In this document: piece by piece, positions 37,327 through 50,200 of the stretch
Layout: each line of letters begins with the position of its first letter
How positions within the stretch are numbered: position 1 is the first letter of the stretch
Origin: Salminus brasiliensis
Taxonomy: Eukaryota > Chordata > Actinopteri > Characiformes > Bryconidae
Reading direction: 5' to 3'
NCBI RefSeq assembly: GCF_030463535.1
Contig: NC_132899.1
Coordinates: 17,461,490-17,525,489, forward strand
Length of the DNA stretch: 64,000 nucleotides
Made by a program: the position numbers and the translations under genes
The notes under the pieces: model-generated
What the model was told of the DNA's origin: nothing
What the model saw: only the letters and a program-made list of their open reading frames with translations
Databases searched by the model: none

Positions 37327-40300
37327 ATGAAAAAGGACCAGGCCGACACATTAGGTTTTGTCCCTCAAAAAGACATCGTCTACAACAAACTCCTTCCCTA
37401 TGCAGACAAACTAGACAATGAGTCTAATGTCATTTTGGCCAGCATCAAAGGGAACTTGGCTCGGGCTGTCCAACTCAGGGAGCTGTGGCCCGGAGTTCTC
37501 TTTTGGACAAGGAAACTCTCGACGTGAGTATAGCTTTTAAAACCTCGAAAAAATGCCGGTTGGTGTGTTCCCTTCAGCACCCACACTTCAGGAGTTGACC
37601 GGCAATAAGATGAACCTGTCGTATATAAGCTGAACGGTCGGGCCTGCTGCTACTAGCGCTAGCTAGCAAGCTAGCTAGCTAACTTTATTAGCAAGCCGTT
37701 AGCCAGATGAGTTAGCAAATCCTTAGTGTCTCATCTCCTCCTGCTGCTGCTAGCAGCGCATGTCGGTTAGCTAGCAATGTGACCTGGTGTTGGCTGTTTT
37801 CTAGTGCCTGTATACAGCATTAAAAAGTAGTTTATCGTTATATCTTTCTCTTTAGCATTTAGTAGAAAGCTTGGGCTAATCATCCAGCTGGCTTTAGCTA
37901 GCTAATTGCAACCGGTGGTTAGCTGTGGCTAATTTCAGAAACTGGTCGCTGAGCGTCTTTGTTAATGACCAACAAACAGCAAGCCGTTATAGTAACAATG
38001 CTGTGGGAAGGGACGATTTAGGAAAGGGAGAAAAACTGTTAGCTAAGTGTCCTTTCGCCTTGTTTTAACTTGACATCAAGGAATTTAAGAGATGTAGGTG
38101 CTATAGCTAATAGTTTTCAGCTTACACTTCATGACACTATAAAAGGCAACTATGAAATGGCTCGGACCATCTCCAATTTGTGCCTGAGAAAGTGTTAAAA
38201 TTGTATTTTTATCTCAGATGACTGTGAATTCTGATGAGCACTTTGCACAGTGGTACTGTCACTTACACATATTTACATATGTTGTCAGCCATGGCTTCTA
38301 GATGCTGTCACTCATTTGCCTGGATCAGACGTCAGTGGTGTACAGTTGTTTATATACAGTTGAAATGCTCTCTTCATAGTGTCTGACTTGGTTATTTATC
38401 CGTACACTTGTCCTGATTCAGCATAACCTCACTGGAAGCTTTTTTAGATCTGCATCACATGACCACTGTGCATAACATCTGTCCAGATAAGATACGTCAG
38501 TGTTGCTTCTCAAGAAGGCCGCCTGCAGTTCCATCTGTGTGATGGTTACTGATGTGTTATGAACTGTGCTTTCTAATTCTGATAACCTCTCCTGTATCTT
38601 TTTGGCAGGTACCTTCGTCTCTATGGCAGAAAGTTCAGTAAAGAAGACCATGTGCTCTTCATTAAGCTCCTGTACGAGCTTGTCACCATTCCTAAGCTGG
38701 AGATCAGCATGATGCAAAGCTTTGCCCGACTCCTCATCAACTTGCTTAAGTACGCAGCTTGAACCTACTGTTACAACACAGGGTGGGGGAGCACACTTCT
38801 AAAGTATAGGCTTTCTTTTTTCAACTCCATTGCCAAACATGTTTTCTCTTTCCAAACATAGGAAAAAAGAGTTGCTGTCACAGGATGACTTGGAGTTGCC
38901 TTGGAGACCCTTGTATGAGCTCTATGAGAAGATCCTTTACTCTAAAACCGAGCATCTGGGTCTCAACTGGTTTCCGAAGTAGGTTCCTGATTTTGGGTCT
39001 TCTGAATGTCCATGGAACATTTTTTTTTTCTGTTTGGGATGCACATGAGCTGGAGCAAGGCAGTGCTGGTCTTAAGACTGTTTAAGTGAGTTTATGTATT
39101 GGGGAAAAGGAATTTATGTAAAACAAAGAGCTTCTGATCTGTGTTTATAAGTTCAGTCCAAGTATGCTGAATGTCATCCTAAGCAATTATAATTTTTTTG
39201 GTACCACCTTATTTAATGAGCCTCACATCTACAACAGCTATTTTAAAGGGGCCATTAAATGGTAATTACTGTGTAAGATATCAGTGGATGTGTTTAGTGT
39301 TGGCTTATGCGTCTTTCCTTTTCTCACATTCAGTTGTCGAGCAGAAGCCTCCCCTAAACAAAAAATGCTTAATTATGTGCGCAAGCGGTAAGCATAGCCA
39401 GTGTTTTTTTTTTTTACATGTTGTATTGTACTCTTTCAGGGCAGCTTCTGGTGTTAATTGCATGCATCTGAAATGAAACCAAATTTAAAATCCACCGCTG
39501 GTCTGCAACACAGCTTCACCAGCCGTTTTATTCGAAAAATACCTGTCTTACACTCACTGGCCAGTTAAATACACTTTAGGTACACATACCTTAAAGCATA
39601 CTTACAAAAACTGTGGCTCATCTGTTTTCATGCACACTTTCAGCCACCATGTACCCTGTTCATCATTGCTTAATTCCTGATCACAGGGCTGCTGTTGACC
39701 AGGTTTTTGTTTTAGGTTTTTTTTGTTTTATTTTTTTGGGTGGTGGGCCATTCTCAACACCTCACCATGTTACTGGATTGTCAGGGATCGTTTTTTTTTT
39801 TTGAACACGCCAGTGTCACAGGATCATGATAACCTCATTAGTGACAAGAAAGACATTTTCCCAGAAATGACATGGACGTGGTTTCTCTCTGCTCATTTTC
39901 TGAACATAAATGCCCCATTGTCACATCACACAGTCTTCATGCAGAACAAATATCTGACTGATTTGTCATGCTTTCAGTATAAAAAGGCCTTGATTGTGCA
40001 TTTATCTTTCTGGTCTGGGTTTGGTTTGTATTGGCAAAGTTTTTTATTTTTTCTAATTCTTTTATACCTGATAGGTAAGGTCTTATCAGTTGTTGATTTT
40101 CTAGTTCAAGAGGAAAAGGTCACGTTTGGATTTGCCAGGTTTCCCTTTGGTGTCTGGTATCAGTGGACATTCTATTTTAAACCCTGCCCACCCCTCAGCC
40201 CACCTCCCTACACTGGCATTGAGAGGGTGCTGAGTGTGTGTTGGTGTTTAATGACGGGTAGATGAGGTGTGTATTGGGAGGGATAGCTGTAGCTGTATTT

Positions 40301-43300
40301 CTTGGCTTGATTGCAAATGTATCTTTTATGATGCTCTACCGATGGTGTTACTAGACTATGCTAATTCACTTGGGGGTAGCAAATCTGTATGCCTGTATTA
40401 TCACAGTATAATAAAGACACTAATTGCATTTCTTAATCAGCTGTGCAAAGCCATTTCCGTGTGTCTGGTATCCGTGTAGGGAGTGAAGATACTCTAGTTC
40501 AGGAGACTCCCATATCCCATGTTATAAAGGATAGATCTGTGCACTGGGGGGGAAAACATCACTGAAACTTGAAACCGGAAAGCTGGCATGCTGCTCAGAC
40601 TCCTGAATTGTTTTTTGTTTTTGTTTTTTTTGTTTTTTTTTCCTCTCCCTTCTCTAGTGTAGTGTGATCTGGGACTGGGATGCTTTCAATTAGACCTTTA
40701 CCAAATGCACTGTAGTGGGGTTTCTGCTTTGCACGTGGTCTAATCGCATCCTGCGAATCTTAACAATTGTTTCAGCGTCATATGCATACCGACTATGTGC
40801 CATTACATTAATCCACTGTATTGTTTTTTTTGTTTTTTTTTTGTTTCTCTCCATTCCTCTTTGCCTCCGTCTTTTGCTCTCTGTAGTTCAGTGGAGAATG
40901 TACTGAAGACATTGGTTAAAAGCTGCAGATTGTGAGTACCCCACCAATCCTTTTGTTACCTTTTGTAAACATGGTGTTGTAAACAATCATTTAAGGTCTT
41001 TGAATATTTGACCTGTTCACAAAGAAACTGCACATTGTGATAATCAGATTTCCCTTGTACTGTTGAAAGAGTAATGTAATCAGGTCATTGTTGAGTGAGA
41101 CTGTGTACGGCTTTCACTCTGAGCCGATTACAGCTCTCTCTTAAGACACTCGGCAGTTGTCCGTTTCATTAATATGCCAAGTATTTCCCAGTAACGGACT
41201 GTTTTAAAAAGGGCTTTTTTTTATACAGAAGAAAAAAAAACTTCATTAGATGATTTTTTTTAATACCAACTTTGATTTAATTACCCATTGTGTTGATTTT
41301 GTAAGTAAAAAATAGGTTACCTAATCCTTTACAGAATACAAACGTAAATGTGGTGCTTTGTTGCAAAGTTTAGAGTACAATTTTTCTTTGTGTGCTGAAT
41401 TTAACATGTTGGGTGGGGGGCATAGCATATATTAAGTGTCATGACCTTTGTCCATGCCAAATTGTTTTTCCTTATAATTTAATTATTAATTGTGCATTAA
41501 AATGTAAAGAAATGTGTTCTTTATATAATTTTTAAAAGTAATGTTTTGTGTGTCTTGTCTATGTAGATATTTCCCTGAGTCTGCGACACAGGAGATGTTG
41601 GATGAGTGGCGACCATTGCTGTGCCCATTTGATGTCACCATGCAGAAAGCCATCAGCTACTTTGAGCTCTTCCTGCCCACTATCATGCCCCCAGAGCAGC
41701 ACGGCAAAGGCTTCAAGTAACAGTCCCTCATACCTTCATACCTTTGTCTGGTATTTTTAATGGAAAAGCATGCTATTGATTTAAAGGGTCACTAATTAAT
41801 ACATTGTGGTAATTTTACTTTCTTTAATTTTAAATTCTTTAATATGTTTATTTTTTTTTATACTGTATTTTTTTTAATGTTACTTTGCCAGTTCATTAGG
41901 TCAACATGCTACCTTCACAGAAATGGAACATTCCCACAAGTAATGTGTTACTTGGATCACACAGCAGTCAGTGCAGTCAGCAGCAGTTTGTGTTCAATTG
42001 AACACGTGACTTTGAGGATAACTAGTCACGCCTGTTCAAGCGTCTTCCAAACTGCATCATCCTGGGCTTTACACACTCAACCATTTTAAGGATTTACCCA
42101 GAATGGTGTATTAAACACACAAAATTGCCATCCTGTGGATGAAAAACAGCTTACAGGTTAGAGGTCAAAAGAGAATATTGAGAATCATGCAACCACAACC
42201 ATGCAAATTGCATCCAGTTGAACACTGGGGTTGAGAATGTCGTCACAAAATTTAATCATGTGTTAGACTTCATATGTTTCTACAAAGAAGTCATCAATAA
42301 TAGGTGCAAAATGTCAAAGAATGGCAAAGAAGTGGAAGGGGAAAAGTCAAATGGTCGAATGAATCCAGATTCCGTTAGCGTCATGCTGATGGAAGGATAA
42401 GAATTTGGCACCAGGCACGAGGAACATGAAGCTGTCTTGTTTAATGTCAAAAGCATGGGCCAGTGGTGAGATGGGCTGTAGGGTGGTGTGGGGAATGTTT
42501 TTTTGCCGCTTATTAGGGCCTCCTGATGCCCACTGAAGAATGTCTGAATGGCACCGCCTTTCGTAACGTTGTTGCAGACCAAGATCTCTTTCTGGCTGCA
42601 GTTTATCCACACCTGGTTGTCCACTTCCAGCCTGATAATAGCACGTCGAAGGGCACATACCAGCACTGAATGGTAATACGTTTTCAGCTTCGGTAGCTTC
42701 GCAATCCTTGAATATAAACCCTATTGAGCATTACTGTGTTAAGGTGGTAAGTGTTTACCGCAAGACTCTGCAGTTGACTTGTTTACAGCAGCTGTGAAAT
42801 AGTCACTCCTGGATTTTTTTTATTGCGCAATATATCCAGCAATCTATGCCCAAGTAATCTTATGCTTTTTCTCAAGTCATGAGGCACAAGAAACCACTAG
42901 AACATGTGCACCAAACAAACTAACTGTGTGTATACCTTGTTTTATGTAAGGGAGAAAAAGAAAAGCCTGAAATGGTCACAACACATTTGACTCTTAACTC
43001 CGCTGTAGAGAACTAGGACTGAAGATTATGCCTGTAATGCTTGTAATTGTGTTTGTTTATATTTTATTTATTTTAGATTGTGGTTTGATGAGCTGATGGG
43101 TCTGTGGGTCTCTGTACAAAATCTGCCCAGCTGGGAAGGGGTGAGATGAGCTTATTTTTATTAATATGAAGTTGTATATTTGGGTTGGTGCTAGTAAAGG
43201 TCTGTTTGTGTTTATCTCTGATTTGGCACTAATTTTACTTTGCTGTTTTTTGTTTCAGAGCCTCGTGAACCTTTTTGCCCGTTTGGCCAATGACAACATT

Positions 43301-44262
43301 GGCTATGTAAACTGGGACTCTTACATACCCAAGGTAAAGCAAATTAGTTATTTTTTCAAAGGACTTTGTGGTGGTGTTAATAGCTGGCACTAATCATTTG
43401 TAATTTTGTGGTCAGATCTTCACCAGGATTTTGCGGAGCTTTAATTTGCCTGTAGGCACTAGTCAGATGGTGGTCCCCAGGTACCTGACCAACTCTTACG
43501 ACATTGGCCATGTTGTCCTCTGGATCTCCTCCATGCTGGTAAGTGTCAGGGGGTCACTTTCTTTTTCTTTTTATTTTTTTACTGGAAGCACTACAGGTGT
43601 TTCGTAATTACAAAACTCCTGCTTTTAAGCTTAACATTTGAAATGACCTATACAGAAAGTGGACCCAGTCTTCATATCTCTATGCACCTGATTAAAAATA
43701 TTGAGAGGTGAAAAGAGAGAAAGGTAGATTAACCTAGCATTAAGTATCATTCATTCATTTACAATTTAAGGTATAGCAAGTCGCTGCCCCAGGCCACGTC
43801 CAAAAACTTGAAACTATTGTTTGTAATGGTGGCACGCACACTAGCATCGGTACAGAGGTGCTTCATGACTTCAGTTCATCGCACCAGGCAACTTTTTGAC
43901 ACTACTACATTAAACTACGAATCTAAATAAATAGAATTTTTCAGTGCATCCAGAATGAGGTATTCTAAAGTGAATAGATATTTTGCCAAGAAATTACTCA
44001 AATTAGATCTCAGTTATATTACTTATGACTTGATACAAGTTGTTGATCTGTAAAAGTATATAATAAATAAAAAGAAATGACAATTTACTGTGTAATTTTA
44101 CTGTATATGTTTACTTGATGTTATTTGTGAATTTCTAAATGTAAACATTTTTATTTGCTTGTGTATCAGGGAGGTCCTCAGAACCAAGCCCAGAAGCAGC
44201 TCAATGGCCTGTTCAGCAGCATCGCCTCCTTCTACCATCCTTCCAACAATGGCCGCTGGCTG
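37327..44262 (+). CDS. psme4: psme4 exons 1-9 (residues 1-335)
   Basis: Exons: 37327-37523, 38609-38749, 38862-38978, 40887-40931, 41567-41716, 43077-43140, 43259-43333, 43416-43538, 44170-44262. This is the N-terminal solenoid. Exon 4 is only 45 nt ([15 protein letters not shown]). Introns 1, 3, 4 and 5 each exceed 600 bases; introns 3 and 5 carry decayed transposons. Exons 6 to 9 are all in phase 0 at their 3' ends. Confidence 0.95.
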
Positions 44263-47200
44263 GTGAGACTTTCAGCTGATACTTGATAGCTGCAGCTTCT
44301 AGGGAGCATAGTGAACATTGTAGTGAACACCTCTGATAATGGAACTCCACTTTTGTAAGCCCTCCCCCTTCCAGTCTTCATTCCAGTACTTTCGCTGGTC
44401 TGTGCTGTCAGCTGAGGTTTATGTTGGCTTCTGGAAATGGTGCTGCCAGCAGTTTACTTGTGCTGGACAGATGGCCCTCTGGCAGAGTGCAGTTGCTCAC
44501 AGCACATGCCATTGGAACAGAGTCTTTCTCTCACACTTACTAACAGATCCACACCTGCACATGTGATAGAACCCATTTATTGCTTTATGTTGATTTTTAG
44601 TTTGCATAGCAGGCACATCATGACATTATGCAGTGCAAAGTCTCTCTGAAGCTGACAAATTAGTCAGAAATTGAGCATCTTCCATCCATCTCCATTTATT
44701 ATGCAAGTTCTCAAATCTGCCATTTTTTAAATTACAGAATTTACTTTTATTTAGCTATATAATACGTTTTGCTTGTTATTCTGTGTGTATGTTCAAGGCC
44801 AATGTTTAATAAACTGATGGGCTTTGTAAGTTTTCAGCAATATATTTAAAATGCAATTTTTTTCCGGGATTGCTTTGTTTTATTTTCCTTGTATGTATGT
44901 TTGTTTTTTTTTGTTTTTTTTTTTTTTTTAAAGCTGTTTTCATACATCCCTCTCATAACCTAGCCTTAAACATCTGTCTCTGCCACTCTGATCTGTCTGT
45001 CTGAGCTGTGAGTTTGTGATCTATGCAGATGAAGCTGATGAAGCTGCTGCAGCGCTTGCCTGCCAGTGTGGTGCGTCGGGTGCATCGTGAGCGCTACAAG
45101 AAGCCCTGCTGGATCACATCGGTCCCCTCCAACCACCGCCTCACTGACCAAGACATCACAGACTTTGTAGAGAGCATGAAACAGCCAGTTCTTTTGGCCA
45201 TGTTCAGTAAGACAGGGAGCATGGATGCAGCCCAGGCACTGCAGAACCTGGCTCTGATGAGACCAGAGCTTGTCATCCCCCCTGTACTGGAAAAGTGAGT
45301 GCAGTAGATGGACAGGATGAACTTACTCATAATGCTGATGTTTTTGAAGAAAAATGACATTTTTCACACTGTTTTTCGTTATACTTTAAATGTAATTTGG
45401 ACAACCACTCAAAACATAAAACATGAAGAGAGCATTCTTTCTATAGACTGCTACTACTTCTTGTAACTATCCAACATAACACTGTAATGTCCAAGTTTGT
45501 GGACACCCCTTCTAATGAATGCATTCGGCCATTGCTGACACAAATGTCTAAATGCACACACAGTTTATCTAGTCTCCATAGAAAAGTATTACCAACAGAA
45601 AAAGACTCTCTGGAGCAGATAAACATGAACCTTTTGGCACCATGCCTAATGCCAGGCGTGAACTAGAAAAACTATAACTATAAAGCCTCCCAACATTGAG
45701 CAGTGGAACTGTTCTCTGGAATGAGAGTGCTTTATCCAATACTTTTTTGGGGACTATTTGGGGATGAGGTGGTGGGGTGGTTATCATCCAACATCCTGAG
45801 CTCACTAATGCTTTTGTTGCTGAACAGTCAAATCCTCACAGTGATGCTCCAGAATCTAGTAGAAAGTCTTCTCTGGACAGTGGAGGCAGTTTCTCCAACA
45901 AAAGCAGGATAAACTCTTTTTGTACTTGGTGGGCCTCCATTAGTTGTTGGATACAATAGCCCCAGTACAACATAAAAGAAGCAAACCAGAGACTACGTAT
46001 GTTTAATATGTTAGAAGAAATGTATTTAATTGTAGTAGTAATCAATTCAGTTCAGTATATTTGTTGCAAAATTGTTTTTTCTTTGATATAGTAAATCATT
46101 TAGCAAAGTTAATGTGACCCAAGACTATGACACATGAGGTCTTTGGGAGCTTTAGTGATTATATCTTAAACAAAGGCTTCATCAATCTCTGTCTGGGTCC
46201 TACAGTCACATTGCTCTGTTCTGAAGATGATTTGTAGGCTTTCAAAAACACATCTAAGCAGATACTAAGTGATTCCTTGCGGATAACTCATTTGAACAGA
46301 ATGTAATGAGTGTGTATGCACTGCCCCCTGCAGGACGTATCCTGCCATGGAGACCCTGACTGAGCCTCATCAGCTGACAGCCACACTTAGCTGTATGATA
46401 GGCATGGCTCGCAGCCTGCTCAGTGGTGGACGACACTACCCAGAAGGTCCTGCCCACGTCTTGCCTCTGCTGATGAGGGCACTGCCTGGTGTCGACCCGA
46501 ACGATTTCAGCAAATGCATGGTACGCTTAAATATCTAAAATACTAACGTGTATACATGCTGTTGTAACATCTTAATGCCAAGAAGATTATCAGACCCCAG
46601 AACAGACTCTGAACAAGTTGCTGAAGTATCACAGCATTACAGTTCTTTAATGCCAAAAATGTGTGTTTTTATTTCATTTTAGATAACATTCCAGTTCATT
46701 GCTACATTTACTACCCTTGTGCCTTTGGTAGACTGCTCCTCTGCTCTCCATGAGCAGAATGACTTGACTGAGGTGCGGACCATTACTGTTATTACTGAGA
46801 CTTATTTCTCTTTCACAGAAAATGAAAGCTATAACTAGACTCCTGTTTTTTGTTTTTGGTCTAGATGGAAAGAGAGCTGTGTTCAGCCTCTGCTGAGTTT
46901 GAGGACTTTGTCTTACAGTTTATGGACAGGTAAGTAAGTGAGTGTGTGTGGGAGTTGTACCACATGAAACTGTTGTATTTGAGTCTTATGAAAGCAAAAA
47001 AAAAAGTTTTCTGGGTTTTTCTCACTTCTGTTCCTTACTTATATCACTTTGTTTACTGGTATGTTCTCTGTGTGCAGGTGCTTTGCGCTGATTGACAGCA
47101 GTACTTTGGAGCAGACCCGAGAAGAGACAGAGACTGAAAAGATGACTCATCTGGAGAGCCTAGTAGAGCTTGGTCTGTCCTCCACCTTCAGCACTATCCT

Positions 47201-50200
47201 CACTCAGTGCTCCATGGAGATATTTAAGGTTTTTACCTCTTTCTGTTTATAGCTGTTACACAAACTCACCCACACAGCCACCTTTTCCTGCATTTTACCA
47301 TGAGTAATTTACAGCTCGTCTTTTCTGTCTGTTTCTGACGCTGCTAACAGGTGGCCCTTGAGAAGGTCTTCAACTTTGCCACTACCAACATCTTTGAGAC
47401 TCGTGTGGCTGGACGAATGGTTGCAGATATGTGCAGAGCAGCCTCTAAGGTACAATTCTGAGCCCAGAACTTCACATTGCTCATGAAAATGTGGTTGCAT
47501 ATAGTAGTGGATTAACACTTTCCTTTCTGTCTCTTACAGTGTCACCCTTCTGTGTCCCTGAAAATGTTTGTGCCCCACTGCTGTAACTCCATTCTTCAAA
47601 TCACTGCCAGTATGTAGATTGATGCTGTCTTTTTAATGGTGTTCATCTCACTTTGTGTGGGTGAGGGCAGATGGCTGTTGATCTCACTGTAAGATTTTGT
47701 ATTTCACAGATGAGGATGTTTTGAATGAGGAGGAACTGGATAAGGAGCTGTTGTGGAACCTTCAGCTGCTGTCTGAGGTAGAAATCTAGCCTTAATAAAA
47801 ACCGAACTAGATAAATGATACAAGCTATAGCCAAAAAGCTAGGTATAGTAACAATCTGGATTCTGTAATAGCACACTAGCAACTATGTACACACACAGCT
47901 ATATAGGCAAATATCTGCATGTATCTATAGGGCAAAGGTGAGTGCATGTGTATTTGTGTACACATGTTAAAGCATATTTCCCTCTTAATGTACAGGTGAC
48001 CCGTGTGGATGGAGAGAAACTTCTCCCTTACCGCACGCAGCTGGTCCAGATCCTGCAGTTGACCTTACGGCTGCGCTGTAAGCAAGGCTACAGTCTGGCC
48101 TGCAACCTGTTACATCACATCCTGCGATCCACTGCCCTCACGTACCCCACTGACTACTGCAGTGTTCCTGGTGGCTTTAACAGACCTCTGAACCAGTATC
48201 TGCCCATTAAGGTACAGCAGATGCTAAAGTACCCTCCAGATGAGGAACTCTTTGCTCAGCAGATTTTAAAGCAGTATGCCTTGTGCTGTCTATTCTCATA
48301 ATTGGAATTAACACTCAGGCTTGTCTCTGTAGGACTGGGGTCGTCCAGGTGACCTTTGGAACCTACAGGTCCAGTGGCATGTGCCCAGCACTGAGGAGAC
48401 AGCTTTTGTATTCTACATCCTAGATCTCCTACTCCAGCCAGAGCTTCAACGTCTGCAGAGATATGCCCAGGGCGAGCAGAACATGAGCAGGTTAGAAATT
48501 AGTCAAAGCAAAGAAAAAAATATTTTTAATTCATTTAAAGGATTGAAGTTGCAGTGATTTGCTTGCCAATGTTCCTTGTTTCTGAGATGTATCATCTCCT
48601 TAATCTGCAGGCTTATTATTTAGGCAGTCATCTTACTTCTCATCCTATAATTTAGTAACAATACATTTGGCAAAATAACTGCCAAAATAACTTGTGGTGG
48701 AGTTTGCCCAGCACCTCTTTTTTTGCTTTTCATACTCTGATATAAACTGTATGATATGAGTATGAAAAACAAATGTATCACAAGTGCTTTTTTCATCATT
48801 TCACATAAGTGGCCACAGAAAAACACTCTTGTTGTGTTTTTTACAAAACTAAACACTATAAAAAAAAACTTTTGTAACGATTGTAATAGAAATGTACCAT
48901 TTTACCATCACTCTTTGCCATCTACCGGCGTCCGTTCACACATAAAAATTCACATACTGTTTTAGTTCTTGTACAGACAACTTCTGTAACAGCCTTACCC
49001 GGATTTCCACTCACATCCATTCTTGTTTATTTACTGTTACTATACATCTTGTTGATTGCATGCTAGGTTTGTTGCAGGGCTGTATAAAATGTATTTTCTT
49101 TTATTTTTTTTTTATCTGATACCCCTTTTTGTGTGTTAGATACCAAAACCCATCAGTACTGATATGCCGTCCTTTTAAAACCTGAACTAACAAATGGGAT
49201 CAACTTCACAATGGTCCTTTGCAAAGATGGAGGCATTAAGATTTAAACCCTTGTTTGGCTAATTTAAAGTCAGTGGTCCTTTTTTTTTGAAGCAACGAAT
49301 CTGTAGTCTTCATGTTCTGACAGAAAACTTTGCCTTTTGTCTACCCTCACAGGGATGATGTTTTGCAGAGCCTCTCCATTGTACAGCACTGCTTATTGGG
49401 AGCTGGTTGTATGTTACCCCCCCTGGATGGAGCACCTGTTACTGGCCTGTAAGAACTTACTGCAATTATAGTAAAGTATAGTGTTTTATATTAAGAAGAA
49501 AACATGCAGCATTACAATTAACTTTGTTGTACTTCTGTTGTATCTTCTTGCTCTCACAGAGTTCACAGCATGGTTAGTTTAGAGGAGACTAAGCTCCACA
49601 TTGGGGTTGACTATGGTAAGCCATAATACTTCTTAAGCAAATATTCAGCTGGGCTGACCCTGATTCCACTGCCAAATTGTACATATTGTTAGCAAACAGT
49701 TTGTTGTTCATTATGCCAAAGTGCTTACGTTTGTCAGTGCTCTGATTAAGCTGTTATTCCTACAGATGTATCCAGAGAGAACTACAGAGAGGCCACATGT
49801 AAAGTAATGAGACAGCTGTTGCGTGAGTGCTCTATTCAGCTGTACATCTAAAACTCTCAGCAGTTACATCACGCTACTGCTTAATAACATGCTGTTCTTG
49901 ATTTCTGTTTAGATTACATCCTGGAACACTCCGAGGATGACACCAAGTCCCTCTTTGCCATCATTAAGGTGTGCAGTTGCAGTTTATGTATTATTAAAGA
50001 TGCATTTTGTAACCAAATAATTGAACACATTTGTTTACCCTACTTTCCTCCTTTTGTCTCAGATCATAAATGACCTAATGCATTTCAAAGGCTCTCACAA
50101 GCATGAATTTGACTCACGTTGGAAGAGCTTCAATTTGGTTAAGAAGTCTATGGAGAATAGGGTGAGGGATTTGATGGTTTTATCTGTCTGGAAAGGAGCT

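Noticed and set aside
39723..40265. 180-codon plus-strand frame in psme4 intron 3
   Set aside because: It begins inside a decayed repeat with T-runs and reads on into intron. The protein is low-complexity and hydrophobic by composition.
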